From Deltaproteobacteria bacterium (GTDB lineage Bacteria; Desulfobacterota; Syntrophia; Syntrophales; UBA6807), in assembly GCA_011056835.1 (NCBI GenBank), contig DSDU01000046.1, positions 1 through 34,111 of the forward strand: a stretch of DNA of 34,111 bases. The letters are read 5' to 3'. The translations under genes and the position numbers were made by a program. The notes below the pieces were generated by a model. The model had not been told where the DNA came from. It saw nothing but the letters and a program-made list of their open reading frames with translations, and searched no databases. Below, piece after piece: positions 18,600 to 26,704 of this stretch; the first letter of the stretch is position 1, and the number at the start of each line of letters is the position of its first letter.

Positions 18600-18611
18600 A
18601 AACCCCCCCCT

Positions 18612-18638
18612 TACATAACTGATTAATATATATGTCAA
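18612..18638 (-). promoter_or_regulatory. Possible sigma-70 promoter for the IHF-like gene
   Basis: A perfect TTGACA (complement of 18633-18638) lies 15 bases before TATGTA (complement of 18612-18617), just upstream of the IHF-like start at 18599. The spacing is short and the -10 match is partial, so this is a weak call. The transcript leader would be extremely short. Confidence 0.3.
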
Positions 18639-18833
18639 CTGTGTCTGTATCCGTTGTTACGAGAGCCCGTCAGCATTTTCAGACTAGCAATGTTATTTAA
18701 TGGTACGCCATGCAAACAACTCTTCGGAATAATAAATAAAACGCAACAATACCGCAATCCGGTATCAAAGATTGAGGAAGTATTATTCATTTCAATAGTA
18801 ATGTCAAGTAAATTTTCCTAAATATTCCTACTG

Positions 18834-19556
18834 TTATGCCTTGACAAGGGCCAGCATTTCTTTCACTTCTCTCCTCTCGAGATATCTGAAATCACCAGGC
18901 CTAAGATTTTCCAGTCTCATGTTTCCGATGGCAACACGTATCAATCTGGTTACATTATACCCATAAGCATCGAAAAATCTTTTAATAATGCGATTTTTCC
19001 CTTCGTGGATGGTAATCTCTACCCATGTGCTTTTCTGATTCACTTTATCAATTCGAAGCCGCTCCGGCTTAAAGTAACCATCTTCAAGTCGTGTCCCACA
19101 ACTCATTGCCTTCAATGTATCGCGTGTTATGAATCCCTTTACCTTAACCATATATGTTTTTGGAATCTCGAATTTCGGGTGCTGCATCCGATAAGCAAAA
19201 TTACCATCATTGGTCATGAGGAGAAGTCCCTCTGAATCATAATCCAGTCTCCCCACCGGGAAAATCCTTTCCGGTATGCTCTGGAGGAGATCTGTTACGA
19301 TCGGCCGATTCCTGTCGTCTCTCAGCGATGTGAGATACCCTGCCGGTTTGTTCAATAATACATATACGGTGGATGCGTCAACAGATATGAGTTTGCCGTC
19401 AACCCGTATCATGTCACTTCCACCTTTAACCTTTGTTCCCAGTTCAGTTACTATCCTGTCATTGACACTGACCCTGCCGTCCTTGATCATCTGTTCAGAA
19501 ACACGACGAGAAGCGATTCCGGCTCGTGCCATCACTTTCTGGAGACGTTCCTCCAT
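18834..19556 (-). CDS. rluB: Pseudouridine synthase, RluB/RsuA family
   Basis: Modifies uridine in large-subunit rRNA (RluB type, position 2605 in E. coli numbering) or a related site. The 240-aa protein has an N-terminal S4 RNA-binding domain (about 2-60) and a catalytic domain with the aspartate D105 in VGRLDYDSEGLLLMTNDG. The C-terminal basic IHEGKNRIIKRFFDAYG segment is typical of the RsuA/RluB group. It starts 7 bases after the scpB stop, completing a trpS-scpA-scpB-rluB operon. The specific target among RluB, RluE, RluF and RsuA is inferred from the scpAB linkage. Confidence 0.93.
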   Translation of the reverse strand: MEERLQKVMARAGIASRRVSEQMIKDGRVSVNDRIVTELGTKVKGGSDMIRVDGKLISVDASTVYVLLNKPAGYLTSLRDDRNRPIVTDLLQSIPERIFPVGRLDYDSEGLLLMTNDGNFAYRMQHPKFEIPKTYMVKVKGFITRDTLKAMSCGTRLEDGYFKPERLRIDKVNQKSTWVEITIHEGKNRIIKRFFDAYGYNVTRLIRVAIGNMRLENLRPGDFRYLERREVKEMLALVKA

Positions 19557-19563
19557 GTCACCA

Positions 19564-20085
19564 TTATTCTCCCAGTTCTTTTAATTCCCGGAGGGTAGGC
19601 AACTCAGACAAATCTTTCAGGTTGAATACCTCAAGGAATTTCTTTGTGGTCCCGTATATGATAGGCCGCCCCGGAACATCTTTTCGACCTACGATCCGTA
19701 TCATATTCTTTTCAAGGAGGCCTTTGAGTGTCCCGCTCACATTGACGCCACGGACTTTCTCGATTTCGGATTTCATGATGGGCTGCCGATAGGCGACGAC
19801 TGCCAGTGTCTCAAGGGCGGCCCGACTCAACGAAACAGGCTTCAGGCCTGTGAATTTTTTTATCCATTCCGCCACATCTTGATGAGTTCTCAATTGATAT
19901 CCACCGGCAACCTCAACAATACGCATGCCGCTCCGCCGTTCCTCATATTCACTTATAAGCAATTGAACAGTCTCCCTTATCTCCCGTTCGCTCATACCTT
20001 CAAGTACATGCGCAATTCTCTTCACCGTCAACGGCGACCCGGAAACGAATATAAGAGCTTCAATAACTGCTTTTCCATTATCCAT
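19564..20085 (-). CDS. scpB: Segregation and condensation protein B
   Basis: The winged-helix kleisin-interacting subunit of the SMC-ScpAB condensin that compacts and segregates the nucleoid. At 173 aa it has the two winged-helix domains, with the signature SRAALETLAVVAYRQPI-KSEIEKVRGV at about residues 88-115 and VGRKDVPGRPIIYGTT after it. The start codon directly follows the scpA stop codon, so translation is coupled. No smc gene lies in this window. Confidence 0.96.
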   Translation of the reverse strand: MDNGKAVIEALIFVSGSPLTVKRIAHVLEGMSEREIRETVQLLISEYEERRSGMRIVEVAGGYQLRTHQDVAEWIKKFTGLKPVSLSRAALETLAVVAYRQPIMKSEIEKVRGVNVSGTLKGLLEKNMIRIVGRKDVPGRPIIYGTTKKFLEVFNLKDLSELPTLRELKELGE

Positions 20086-20796
20086 TTATTCATCCACGGC
20101 AAGATATATTCGTATCGCCCCGAATGGCTCTACCTGATACGCCTTAACCATTCTGAGTTTTATCAGTTCCAACAGTGCAAGAAATGTATAGACTACTCTT
20201 AATCTATCAGTTATCTCACCCAACAAGTCAACAAAGGTAACCACCTTTTCTTCTGTCAGTTTTGCCATTATCTCATTGATGCGTTCTGAAAGTGAAATTT
20301 TCTCCGTGTCTATTTCCATGAGATCTTCGGCGATCATAGACGATACGATCTGCTTGAAGGCCTCGACCAATTGAAAAACGCTCATCTCCTCGAGCAGACA
20401 TTCATCATCTTCATGCTCATCCTCGCCGGATGCCGTCCGGCTGAAGACATCCCGACCGAGAATGCTCATTGTATCAAGATTCAAGGCCGCTTCCTTGTAT
20501 GATTGATACTCAAGCAGTTGCCGGGCCAGTTCATCCCGGGGATCAGCCGTCTCCTCCTCATCTTCATGAACGGGCAGGAGCATTTTCGACTTAATATGAA
20601 TGAGCGTCGAAGCCATGACCAGATACTCGCCGGCAACGTCCAGATTCATTGACTTCATGAAGTCAAGGTACTCCAGATATTGTTCTGTTACAATTGCAAT
20701 AGGAATATTATAGATGTCGATTTCGTTTTTCTTGATGAGATAAAGCAGAAGATCCAGCGGCCCTTGAAATATGTCTAATTTAATTTCATAGTTCAT
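20086..20796 (-). CDS. scpA: Segregation and condensation protein A (kleisin)
   Basis: The kleisin subunit that bridges the SMC heads in bacterial condensin. The 236-aa protein starts with the classic FQGPLDLLLYLIKKNEIDIYNIPIA-type N-terminal domain (residues 9-34), has an acidic linker (EDEEETADPRDE and EDEHEDDE), and ends in a winged-helix domain (VVTFVDLLGEI and FLALLELIKLRMV). Overall length is near the family norm. Two bases separate it from trpS and none from scpB. Confidence 0.97.
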   Translation of the reverse strand: MNYEIKLDIFQGPLDLLLYLIKKNEIDIYNIPIAIVTEQYLEYLDFMKSMNLDVAGEYLVMASTLIHIKSKMLLPVHEDEEETADPRDELARQLLEYQSYKEAALNLDTMSILGRDVFSRTASGEDEHEDDECLLEEMSVFQLVEAFKQIVSSMIAEDLMEIDTEKISLSERINEIMAKLTEEKVVTFVDLLGEITDRLRVVYTFLALLELIKLRMVKAYQVEPFGAIRIYLAVDE

Positions 20797-20798
20797 AG

Positions 20799-21788
20799 TC
20801 AGATCTTTATGGCATCCCTGACTTCTTTCATAGTCATTCTTGCTATCAGTGAAGCTCGTGCATTGCCGTCCGCAATAATTCCCTGCAGTTCGTCAGGATG
20901 ATCGCGAAAATAATCCTGGCGCTCATGAACCGGTTTCAACCGTTCGATTATTCGCTCGGCGAGGCGTTTTTTACATTCAACACAGCCGATAAGAGCCTGT
21001 CGACAGTCTTCGAATATTTCTTCAACATCTGATTGCGCTGTATAAATCTGGTGAAAGGTAAACACATTACATATTTCAGGTCTGCCCGGATCTGATTTTC
21101 TCATTCGCTGTGGATCCGTGAACATGGACGCTACTTTCTGTCTAAGTATATCTCCACGATCACTGATATAGATTGAATTGTTGTATGACTTGCTCATTTT
21201 TCTTCCATCGATCCCGAGCAGCTTAGGGACATCCGCAAGCAACGGTTCCGGAATAGGAAATATTTCTTTGTACAGGTAATTAAATCTGCGTGCAATTTCG
21301 CGGGTCAACTCCACATGAGGAAGCTGATCAACACCTACGGGCACTCCATATGCTTTGTACATGATAATATCCGCCGCCTGCAATACGGGGTAGCCAAGGA
21401 AACCAAAGGTTGAAAGATCTTTCTCGGCCAGTTCGGTTTTTATTTCCTTATAGGTCGGATTTCTTTCCAGCCATGAAAGTGGTGTTATCATTGACAGCAG
21501 GGTAAAAAGCTCGGCATGTTCCATGATTTGTGACTGAATGAAGAGAGTACTTTTTTCTGGATCAAGGCCGACACTGAGCCAATCAATAATCATGTCCTTT
21601 CCGAACTCCCGAAGGAATTCCGTATCGCTGTAATCACTTGTAAGTGCATGCCAGTCGGCGACAAAGTAGAAACAATCATACTTTTCTTCGTTTTGAAGTG
21701 CAACCCAGTTTTCCAATGCTCCATGCAAATTGCCGAGATGGAGCCTTCCCGTTGGACGCATACCACTCAATATTCTTTTTTTCTTCAC
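20799..21788 (-). CDS. trpS: Tryptophanyl-tRNA synthetase
   Basis: Charges tRNA(Trp); class Ic synthetase of 329 aa, a normal bacterial size. The HIGH-type motif is HLGN (residues 17-20, after SGMRPTGRL) and the KMSKS loop is at 197-201. The start is GTG at 21788 with AAGGA six bases upstream. A strong promoter lies just before it (separate entry), so trpS is the first gene of the trpS-scpA-scpB-rluB operon. No leader peptide or T-box structure fits in the short leader. Confidence 0.97.
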   Translation of the reverse strand: MKKKRILSGMRPTGRLHLGNLHGALENWVALQNEEKYDCFYFVADWHALTSDYSDTEFLREFGKDMIIDWLSVGLDPEKSTLFIQSQIMEHAELFTLLSMITPLSWLERNPTYKEIKTELAEKDLSTFGFLGYPVLQAADIIMYKAYGVPVGVDQLPHVELTREIARRFNYLYKEIFPIPEPLLADVPKLLGIDGRKMSKSYNNSIYISDRGDILRQKVASMFTDPQRMRKSDPGRPEICNVFTFHQIYTAQSDVEEIFEDCRQALIGCVECKKRLAERIIERLKPVHERQDYFRDHPDELQGIIADGNARASLIARMTMKEVRDAIKI

Positions 21789-21821
21789 GCTGTTTCCTTA
21801 TAGAATTTATAATGGGTGGGA

Positions 21822-21850
21822 CTTATAACAGAAAGGGTATACTCTGTCAA
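21822..21850 (-). promoter_or_regulatory. Sigma-70 promoter of the trpS-scpAB-rluB operon
   Basis: On the minus strand a perfect TTGACA (complement of 21845-21850) is followed after exactly 17 bases by TATAAG (complement of 21822-21827), a five-of-six match to the -10 consensus. Transcription would start near 21815, giving a leader of about 27 bases that ends with AAGGA and the GTG of trpS. Confidence 0.72.
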
Positions 21851-21902
21851 ACACAAGAAATCAGGGGGCAAAGCGATGCTGAAGCTATTGTCCGAGAGAT
21901 AT

Positions 21903-21936
21903 AAAAAACCCCCAACTCTGGCGATATTGGAGGTTT
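21903..21936 (-). terminator. Intrinsic terminator of the HU gene
   Basis: On the minus strand AAACCTCCAA (complement of 21927-21936) pairs with TTGGGGGTTT (complement of 21906-21915), ten pairs including one U-G wobble, around an 11-base loop. The stem runs into a T-tract (21903-21908). It lies about 27 bases after the HU stop, ahead of the trpS promoter. Confidence 0.8.
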
Positions 21937-21962
21937 CTTAACCAACTGTGATTTTGCCCGCT

Positions 21963-22235
21963 TTACTTTACCTTGTCGGTCAGTCCTTTTCCCGGTTTGA
22001 ATTTAACAACCTTCTTGGCCTTGATTTTGATTTTATCTCCCGTTTGAGGATTTCTGCCGGTTCTGGCTTTTCGCTTAACAACCGAGAACGTTCCGAACCC
22101 CACTAATCCCAGTTTGCCGTTTTTCTTGAGCTCCGTCGTCACCGTTTTAACGTAAGAGTCCAGCACCTTTGCCGCTGCGGCTTTCGAAATGTCAGCATCC
22201 TTTGCCATTACTGCAATCAGTTCCGCTTTTGTCAT
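21963..22235 (-). CDS. HU-type DNA-binding protein
   Basis: A 90-aa histone-like nucleoid protein. The start MTKAELIAVMAKDADISKAAAAKVLD, the GFGTFSVVKRKARTGRNPQTG arm with the minor-groove proline, and the lysine-rich end KIKAKKVVKFKPGKGL are all typical of HU. It is monocistronic: its own terminator follows, and the next gene upstream is divergent. A GGGGG stretch lies nine bases before the ATG. It is clearly distinct from the IHF-like protein at 18318-18599, so this organism has at least two family members in this region. Confidence 0.95.
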   Translation of the reverse strand: MTKAELIAVMAKDADISKAAAAKVLDSYVKTVTTELKKNGKLGLVGFGTFSVVKRKARTGRNPQTGDKIKIKAKKVVKFKPGKGLTDKVK

Positions 22236-22563
22236 ACCTTAATGCCCCCTTCCTTCTTTATAGTGTAGTTATTGCTGTATGACTGAAATATCTGACCCAT
22301 ACCCCCACGCAGACACGAATGATCGACATATTCAGCCATGGTCACCCCACCTTAGACAACATCAATATATCTAGAACGCGGCAATCGCTTAATTTTAAAA
22401 TCCTGTAGCATAATGCCTCCGAACAATCAAGGGAAAATACCAAAAAATCAATCGGGAATACAGGCATATCGTGAGATTCAACGACATTTGACAATCCCAT
22501 CCCTTTGTGCTACGTGGGCTCTGTGAGTGAGACAACCCTCCAATCAACCATGGCTGACATCTC
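22236..22563. other. Divergent intergenic region between HU and the prenyltransferase
   Basis: No supported gene in 328 bases. It must carry a promoter for HU (minus) and probably one for the plus-strand pair. A perfect TTGACA on the plus strand (22488-22493) lies about 70 bases before the prenyltransferase start, but the -10 position (TACGTG) is poor. A TATAAA on the minus strand near 22258-22263 could be an HU -10 element without a good -35. I see no strong hairpin or repeat. Confidence 0.5.
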
Positions 22564-23490
22564 ATGAAAAACCGCACTAAGCTCCGGGACAAAATAGTCG
22601 GCTGGATAAAGCTGTCGAGACTCCCATTTCATACCGTAGGAGTTCTTCCTTTCATACTCGGGACCCTCGTGGCATGGAAGATAGACGGTATATTCGTTTT
22701 CTCTGTTTTTTCAATCGGCGTCACGGCGGTTATCCTTACTATGCTTGCCACATACCAGGCAGGAGAATATTTCGATTATCACGAAGACACGATTTCAAAA
22801 TCCATATTTAAAAGTCGATTTGCCGGGGGATCGGGAGTGATTCAAGAAGGCACCGTGTCCCGTATCGTCCCGCTGAAAATCAGTGTTGCCGCTCTTATGG
22901 CCGCTGCCGGCATCGGATTATTCCTTCAGTTCTTTCTAAAGACAGGACCCTACACGATTCTACTCGGTGCTCTCGGTCTCTTCGGAGGATTCTTTTATTC
23001 GACGAAACCGGTTCGACTCGTGGACAGGGGGATTGGAGAGCTTGTGATAGGATTCTGTTACGGTTGGCTTCCCATCGCTTCCGCTTACTATATTCAGACA
23101 GGATATATACACCAGATTATATACTGGGTTTCCGTGCCCATCGGTATGACTATATTTAATGTCATTCTTCTCAACGAGTTTCTCGATTACCCCGGCGACA
23201 CGGCAGTTGGAAAGAAAAACCTTCTCGTCCGATTCGGAAAGAGACACGGCGCATATCTCTATGCTGCAGTATCGTTCTGTGCCTGGATATCCGTCGTTCT
23301 CTCACTGAACGCAGGTATTCATTATCGTGTGCTCTACGGCTATCTACCGATCATTTTCCTTTCAGCATTCATTGTCGGAGCGATCCTGAAAGGTAAGTAC
23401 GAAAATTATCAAACACTTGAGATCCTGTGCGGCTTCAACATTGTTGTAAACCTGGGAACGAACGGCTCGTTTATGCTCGCATTACTATAA
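22564..23490 (+). CDS. UbiA-family prenyltransferase
   Basis: A polytopic membrane enzyme of 308 aa with about eight to nine hydrophobic segments. UbiA-superfamily enzymes move isoprenoid chains onto aromatic or other acceptors. The first acidic motif reads GEYFDYHEDT (about residues 67-76), where most MenA/UbiA proteins have ND in place of GE; the rest, FAGGSGVIQEG, is typical of a MenA-like subgroup. The second motif is NEFLDYPGDTAVGKKNL (about 204-220). Both metal-binding sites thus keep their aspartates. The acceptor is unknown: a quinone step is possible, but no other men/mqn gene lies here. The radical SAM gene follows 70 bases downstream on the same strand. No clear ribosome site precedes the ATG. 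Confidence 0.85.
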   Translation: MKNRTKLRDKIVGWIKLSRLPFHTVGVLPFILGTLVAWKIDGIFVFSVFSIGVTAVILTMLATYQAGEYFDYHEDTISKSIFKSRFAGGSGVIQEGTVSRIVPLKISVAALMAAAGIGLFLQFFLKTGPYTILLGALGLFGGFFYSTKPVRLVDRGIGELVIGFCYGWLPIASAYYIQTGYIHQIIYWVSVPIGMTIFNVILLNEFLDYPGDTAVGKKNLLVRFGKRHGAYLYAAVSFCAWISVVLSLNAGIHYRVLYGYLPIIFLSAFIVGAILKGKYENYQTLEILCGFNIVVNLGTNGSFMLALL

Positions 23491-23560
23491 GGATCAGGAC
23501 ATCCTCGTATACGCTGTAAAAGAGGAACGACGAACGGATAAGGGAGGGCAAGACATAAGC

Positions 23561-24802
23561 GTGAAAAAAACGAATTCCGGAATACTGCGTCACCATCATC
23601 CAACTCCAAAGCGGGTCAAACCTCCATTCTTGCCGCCGTCACTGCTCTTCAAACAATTAGGAAGTGCTTTGCTGATGGGGTATCTCAACGGCTGGAGAAA
23701 ACTACCCCATTGGTTTATCCATAATGGGTTCAGATCCATTCCCGTGTCAAACGGTGCGCTCGGCATGGGCTGTATCGGCTATCCGGGACATCCTGCGTGG
23801 GAAGTTACATCGACGTGCAACTTGCGCTGTATTCACTGTCATGCGCTAAGCGGCAGGCCGAATCCAAACGACCTGACCACGGATGAAGCAAAAAAATTTA
23901 TTGATGACCTGGCGGAAGTAGAGGAATTCAGGGCTCTCGTATATACAGGGGGAGAGCCTCTGGTCAGGCCGGACATATTTGAACTGCTCAGGCATTCCCG
24001 GGATGTCGGTTTTGCGAATATCATCGCCACAAACGGGACCCTCATTGATGAAGAAATGGCCTTCAAACTGAAGGAGCACGGTGTTGTATGCAACGCCATC
24101 AGTCTTGATGCCGCTGACCGTGATATGCATAACTTTATAAGAAACAGTCCCGTTGTCTTTGATCTGGTTCTACGGGCCATCGAAGCAACCAAAAAAGCGG
24201 GGATTCTTCTTCAGCTGAACGCAACGGCAATGGAAATCACCATGCCGTACCTTTCTGACCTTATCGATTTTGCCGACATGAATGATGCTGCGATCATGCT
24301 TATGTACCAGCTCGTAGCCGTCGGCAGGGGCGAAAAAATAGAAGAGGTGACACTGAAAAAAACAACGAATCAGCAGCTCAGCGATCTCATCGCGTCAAAA
24401 CAAAAAGACATCAGCACCATCGTGGAACCCGTTGCAGGACCGCAATACTGGCCTCACATGCTTGAAGAAAAAGGATGGAATAACAACATATTGCTGAGAA
24501 TCGCGGAAACGGTGTTTCATGGGTGTTCCGCCGGAAGAGGTTTTGTCTATATCAAAGCAAACGGAGATGTCTGGCCGTGCCCGTTCGTTGAAGTTACCGC
24601 AGGAAACGTGCGTCGTATGTCATTTAAAAGAATATATGAAGAATCCGACGTCTTCGTCAATCTGAGGAATCGGGAAGACCGGCTGAAGGGTCGCTGCGGT
24701 GAGTGCCGTTATCGAACACTCTGCGGCGGATGCAGGGGAAGGGCTTGGGCGTACACGGGAGATTACATGGCAGAGGACCCGAGATGCTTTATCAAGAAAT
24801 AG
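23561..24802 (+). CDS. Radical SAM/SPASM protein, AhbD/NirJ-like
   Basis: A 413-aa radical SAM enzyme. The SAM-cluster cysteines are C86, C90 and C93 (CNLRCIHC), with YTGGEPLVRPDIFELL after them. A C-terminal SPASM domain has C322, C340, C379, C382, C388, C391 and C409, enough for auxiliary Fe-S clusters. The CGGCRGRAWAYTGD segment resembles the heme-pathway enzymes AhbC, AhbD and NirJ. The first 75 residues are an unusual basic/hydrophobic extension (two tryptophan-containing stretches near 38-57) that might associate with the membrane. No heme-synthesis gene is nearby, so heme function is not claimed; PqqE-like or other peptide modification is an alternative. GTG start at 23561; GGGAGG lies 13 bases upstream. 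Confidence 0.85.
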   Translation: MKKTNSGILRHHHPTPKRVKPPFLPPSLLFKQLGSALLMGYLNGWRKLPHWFIHNGFRSIPVSNGALGMGCIGYPGHPAWEVTSTCNLRCIHCHALSGRPNPNDLTTDEAKKFIDDLAEVEEFRALVYTGGEPLVRPDIFELLRHSRDVGFANIIATNGTLIDEEMAFKLKEHGVVCNAISLDAADRDMHNFIRNSPVVFDLVLRAIEATKKAGILLQLNATAMEITMPYLSDLIDFADMNDAAIMLMYQLVAVGRGEKIEEVTLKKTTNQQLSDLIASKQKDISTIVEPVAGPQYWPHMLEEKGWNNNILLRIAETVFHGCSAGRGFVYIKANGDVWPCPFVEVTAGNVRRMSFKRIYEESDVFVNLRNREDRLKGRCGECRYRTLCGGCRGRAWAYTGDYMAEDPRCFIKK

Positions 24803-24833
24803 CTTTCGAAGCCTGAGTTTTTCATCCCATCGT

Positions 24834-24865
24834 CTTTATTTTCTCTTCTTCACGAGAAAATAAAG
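24834..24865. terminator. Hairpin overlapping the mltA 3' end
   Basis: CTTTATTTTCTC (24834-24845) pairs perfectly with GAGAAAATAAAG (24854-24865): a 12-bp stem and 8-base loop between the convergent radical SAM and mltA genes. It includes the last codons and stop of mltA. On the plus strand it is followed by only TTT, so it may end or protect the radical SAM transcript weakly. Confidence 0.5.
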
Positions 24866-26023
24866 TTTGCCTTTCTCCTTCATATGCCCTGCCATAATGC
24901 CTGCGACGTGGCCATTACCGCAGAAGAGATCAACTCTGCCGGGACCTTTGATCGCGCCTCCCGTGTCCTGATTGAGAACAAACCGGGAAAAGGGCTCCCA
25001 TGCCGCGATTGAGCCATCTTCGGTAATAACCGGTTTTTTTGTTTGAATAAACGCCAGCACACCTTTCGGAAACAGTGACGAGTCGGTGGCAATGGACCGT
25101 CCCTCCGTAACGGGAACATTCAAACTTCCCACAGGTCCGTCTTCGACTATGCGGAAGAAAACATAGCTTTCATTATGATTCAATATGTCGGACATTTCTT
25201 CAGGATGCTCTCGAAGGTAGCGCTTGATACTCTTAAGCGACATGTTTTCGGCAGATATTTTTCCACGATCAATCAGGAGCCTGCCCACACTCCGATAGGG
25301 GTGACCGTTCGCCTGGTCATAGCTTATCTGGATATAAGAGCCATCCTGTAATCGTACTACTCCCGATCCCTGTATATGCAGAAAGAAAAGATCGACAGGA
25401 TCGGCCAGCCAGGCAATCTCAAGTCCTCTTCCCATCAGACGGCGTGCCGTATCAATTTCCTCACGGGTATAATACGGCAGGATCTTCCCGTCTTCGTATC
25501 GCGCAATTATCCGCTCTCCCGCATATTTTTCACGGAATACCTCCAGATTGACCACGATATGATCATCAGGTGTCTTGTAAACCGGGTAACGGTATTCCTC
25601 CGTTTCCTCGCGTGACCCATCAAGCACGGGGGCATAATATCCGGTAAACAAAACCCCTCCTACACCGTCACTGCCGACGGATTGATAAATGTCAAATAAC
25701 TCCTCAATCCTCTTACGAAAGGCTTCGGCAGAACCGGAATACCGAATGATGTCGAGAAAAACCAACAGCGATTCTTTGAGTTCAGCAACGGAATAATCCA
25801 CGTTGCCGAATCGACAGAGTCGATCCTCCGGCAGACGATCGAAATACTCCAGACTCCTCAGCACCGCCGGTTCAAGAAGTTTTCTATCAAGATCATCCGC
25901 AAACAAAGGATAATCCCGCGGTAAAATGGGGACAAGCGGCAGTTGCGGTTTCTCAACTGATACGGTGCACCCAAAAAACAGCAAAAACAAACAGAGAAAC
26001 AGGACACCATAACGGGAATTCAT
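24836..26023 (-). CDS. mltA: MltA-type lytic murein transglycosylase, lipoprotein
   Basis: Cleaves peptidoglycan glycan strands to 1,6-anhydro products. The 395-aa protein has a signal peptide with lipobox LFFGC (C19), so it is expected to be anchored to the outer membrane. The MltA domain starts near residue 115 (GVLFTGYYAPVLDGS) and ends with the 3D-type domain carrying the catalytic aspartate at about D365 in GRVDLFCGNG, after QDTGGAIKG. A GGAGTATAGGAG stretch lies just before the ATG. It is 180 bases downstream of the acetyltransferase gene and may or may not belong to that operon. Its last codons form one arm of a hairpin. Confidence 0.94.
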   Translation of the reverse strand: MNSRYGVLFLCLFLLFFGCTVSVEKPQLPLVPILPRDYPLFADDLDRKLLEPAVLRSLEYFDRLPEDRLCRFGNVDYSVAELKESLLVFLDIIRYSGSAEAFRKRIEELFDIYQSVGSDGVGGVLFTGYYAPVLDGSREETEEYRYPVYKTPDDHIVVNLEVFREKYAGERIIARYEDGKILPYYTREEIDTARRLMGRGLEIAWLADPVDLFFLHIQGSGVVRLQDGSYIQISYDQANGHPYRSVGRLLIDRGKISAENMSLKSIKRYLREHPEEMSDILNHNESYVFFRIVEDGPVGSLNVPVTEGRSIATDSSLFPKGVLAFIQTKKPVITEDGSIAAWEPFSRFVLNQDTGGAIKGPGRVDLFCGNGHVAGIMAGHMKEKGKLYFLVKKRK

Positions 26024-26203
26024 TTACTCCTATACTCCCCATGCACCGCAATAATTGCAGTTATTGTCATCATTATTTCTCCGATATCAGTTTCAATTTT
26101 TCACTACTATACCACACACTGATACCGCGCAGATTACAGAGATAACGAATATAAAGCCATTCCATCAGATTAAGGAGAGATCGTCACCCTGCACGATGTC
26201 GTC

Positions 26204-26662
26204 TTACAACTCAAGTATCATAGCCACTTCGTCACAGTAGTCGGGATACTTGGGACATTTAAAGCAATCGGACCATATCTTCTCGGGGAGCCCCTGCCTG
26301 TCAACCTCCACGAAACCGAGCGTTCCGAAGAATATGTTCTGATAGGTAAGAGTAAATATTTTCAGAAGATCCAATGTAATGGCTTCGGAAACACACGCCT
26401 CGACAAGCCTGCGTGCAATTCCTCTGCGCCTGAATTCATCCTTCACGAACAGCGACCGTATCTCTGCGAGGTTTTCCCAGAAAATATGCATGGCACAGAG
26501 TCCGACAATTGCATTGTCGGTCTCATCGACATAAACGAAGAAATCACGGAGGCTACCGTACAGGTCCATGAGGGACCGAGGAAGCATCTCACCTTTTGCC
26601 GCAGAATCATTGATCATTCTATGAATGATTTTTACATCACTGACCTTTGCTTTTCGTAACAT
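26204..26662 (-). CDS. GNAT acetyltransferase, ArgA-like (probable N-acetylglutamate synthase)
   Basis: A 152-aa stand-alone GNAT protein. Residues 76-84 carry the acetyl-CoA loop (EFRRRGIAR) after the beta-4 strand EIRSLFV. The N-terminal AAKGEMLPRSL and the C-terminal SDCFKCPKYPDYCDEVAM match, from memory, the short ArgA-type group (COG1246), members of which make N-acetylglutamate from glutamate in bacteria lacking classical ArgA. This would supply the substrate of the ArgB in this window. The biochemical assignment is by family resemblance only; other small-amine acetylation is possible. Four cysteines, three clustered (C124, C127, C134 approximately), are a feature of this subgroup. It follows recN by 42 bases on the same strand. 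Confidence 0.8.
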   Translation of the reverse strand: MLRKAKVSDVKIIHRMINDSAAKGEMLPRSLMDLYGSLRDFFVYVDETDNAIVGLCAMHIFWENLAEIRSLFVKDEFRRRGIARRLVEACVSEAITLDLLKIFTLTYQNIFFGTLGFVEVDRQGLPEKIWSDCFKCPKYPDYCDEVAMILEL

Positions 26663-26704
26663 TTCACATCTCCACCGTTCGGGACACGTTGATACATTCT
26701 GCGA

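Noticed and set aside
21789-21850. T-box or leader-peptide control of trpS
   Set aside because: The leader from the assigned promoter is only about 27 bases, too short for either.
22488-22516. Plus-strand TTGACA as promoter of the prenyltransferase pair
   Set aside because: The -35 is perfect but the -10 position (TACGTG) matches only two bases; kept as a mention, not a feature.
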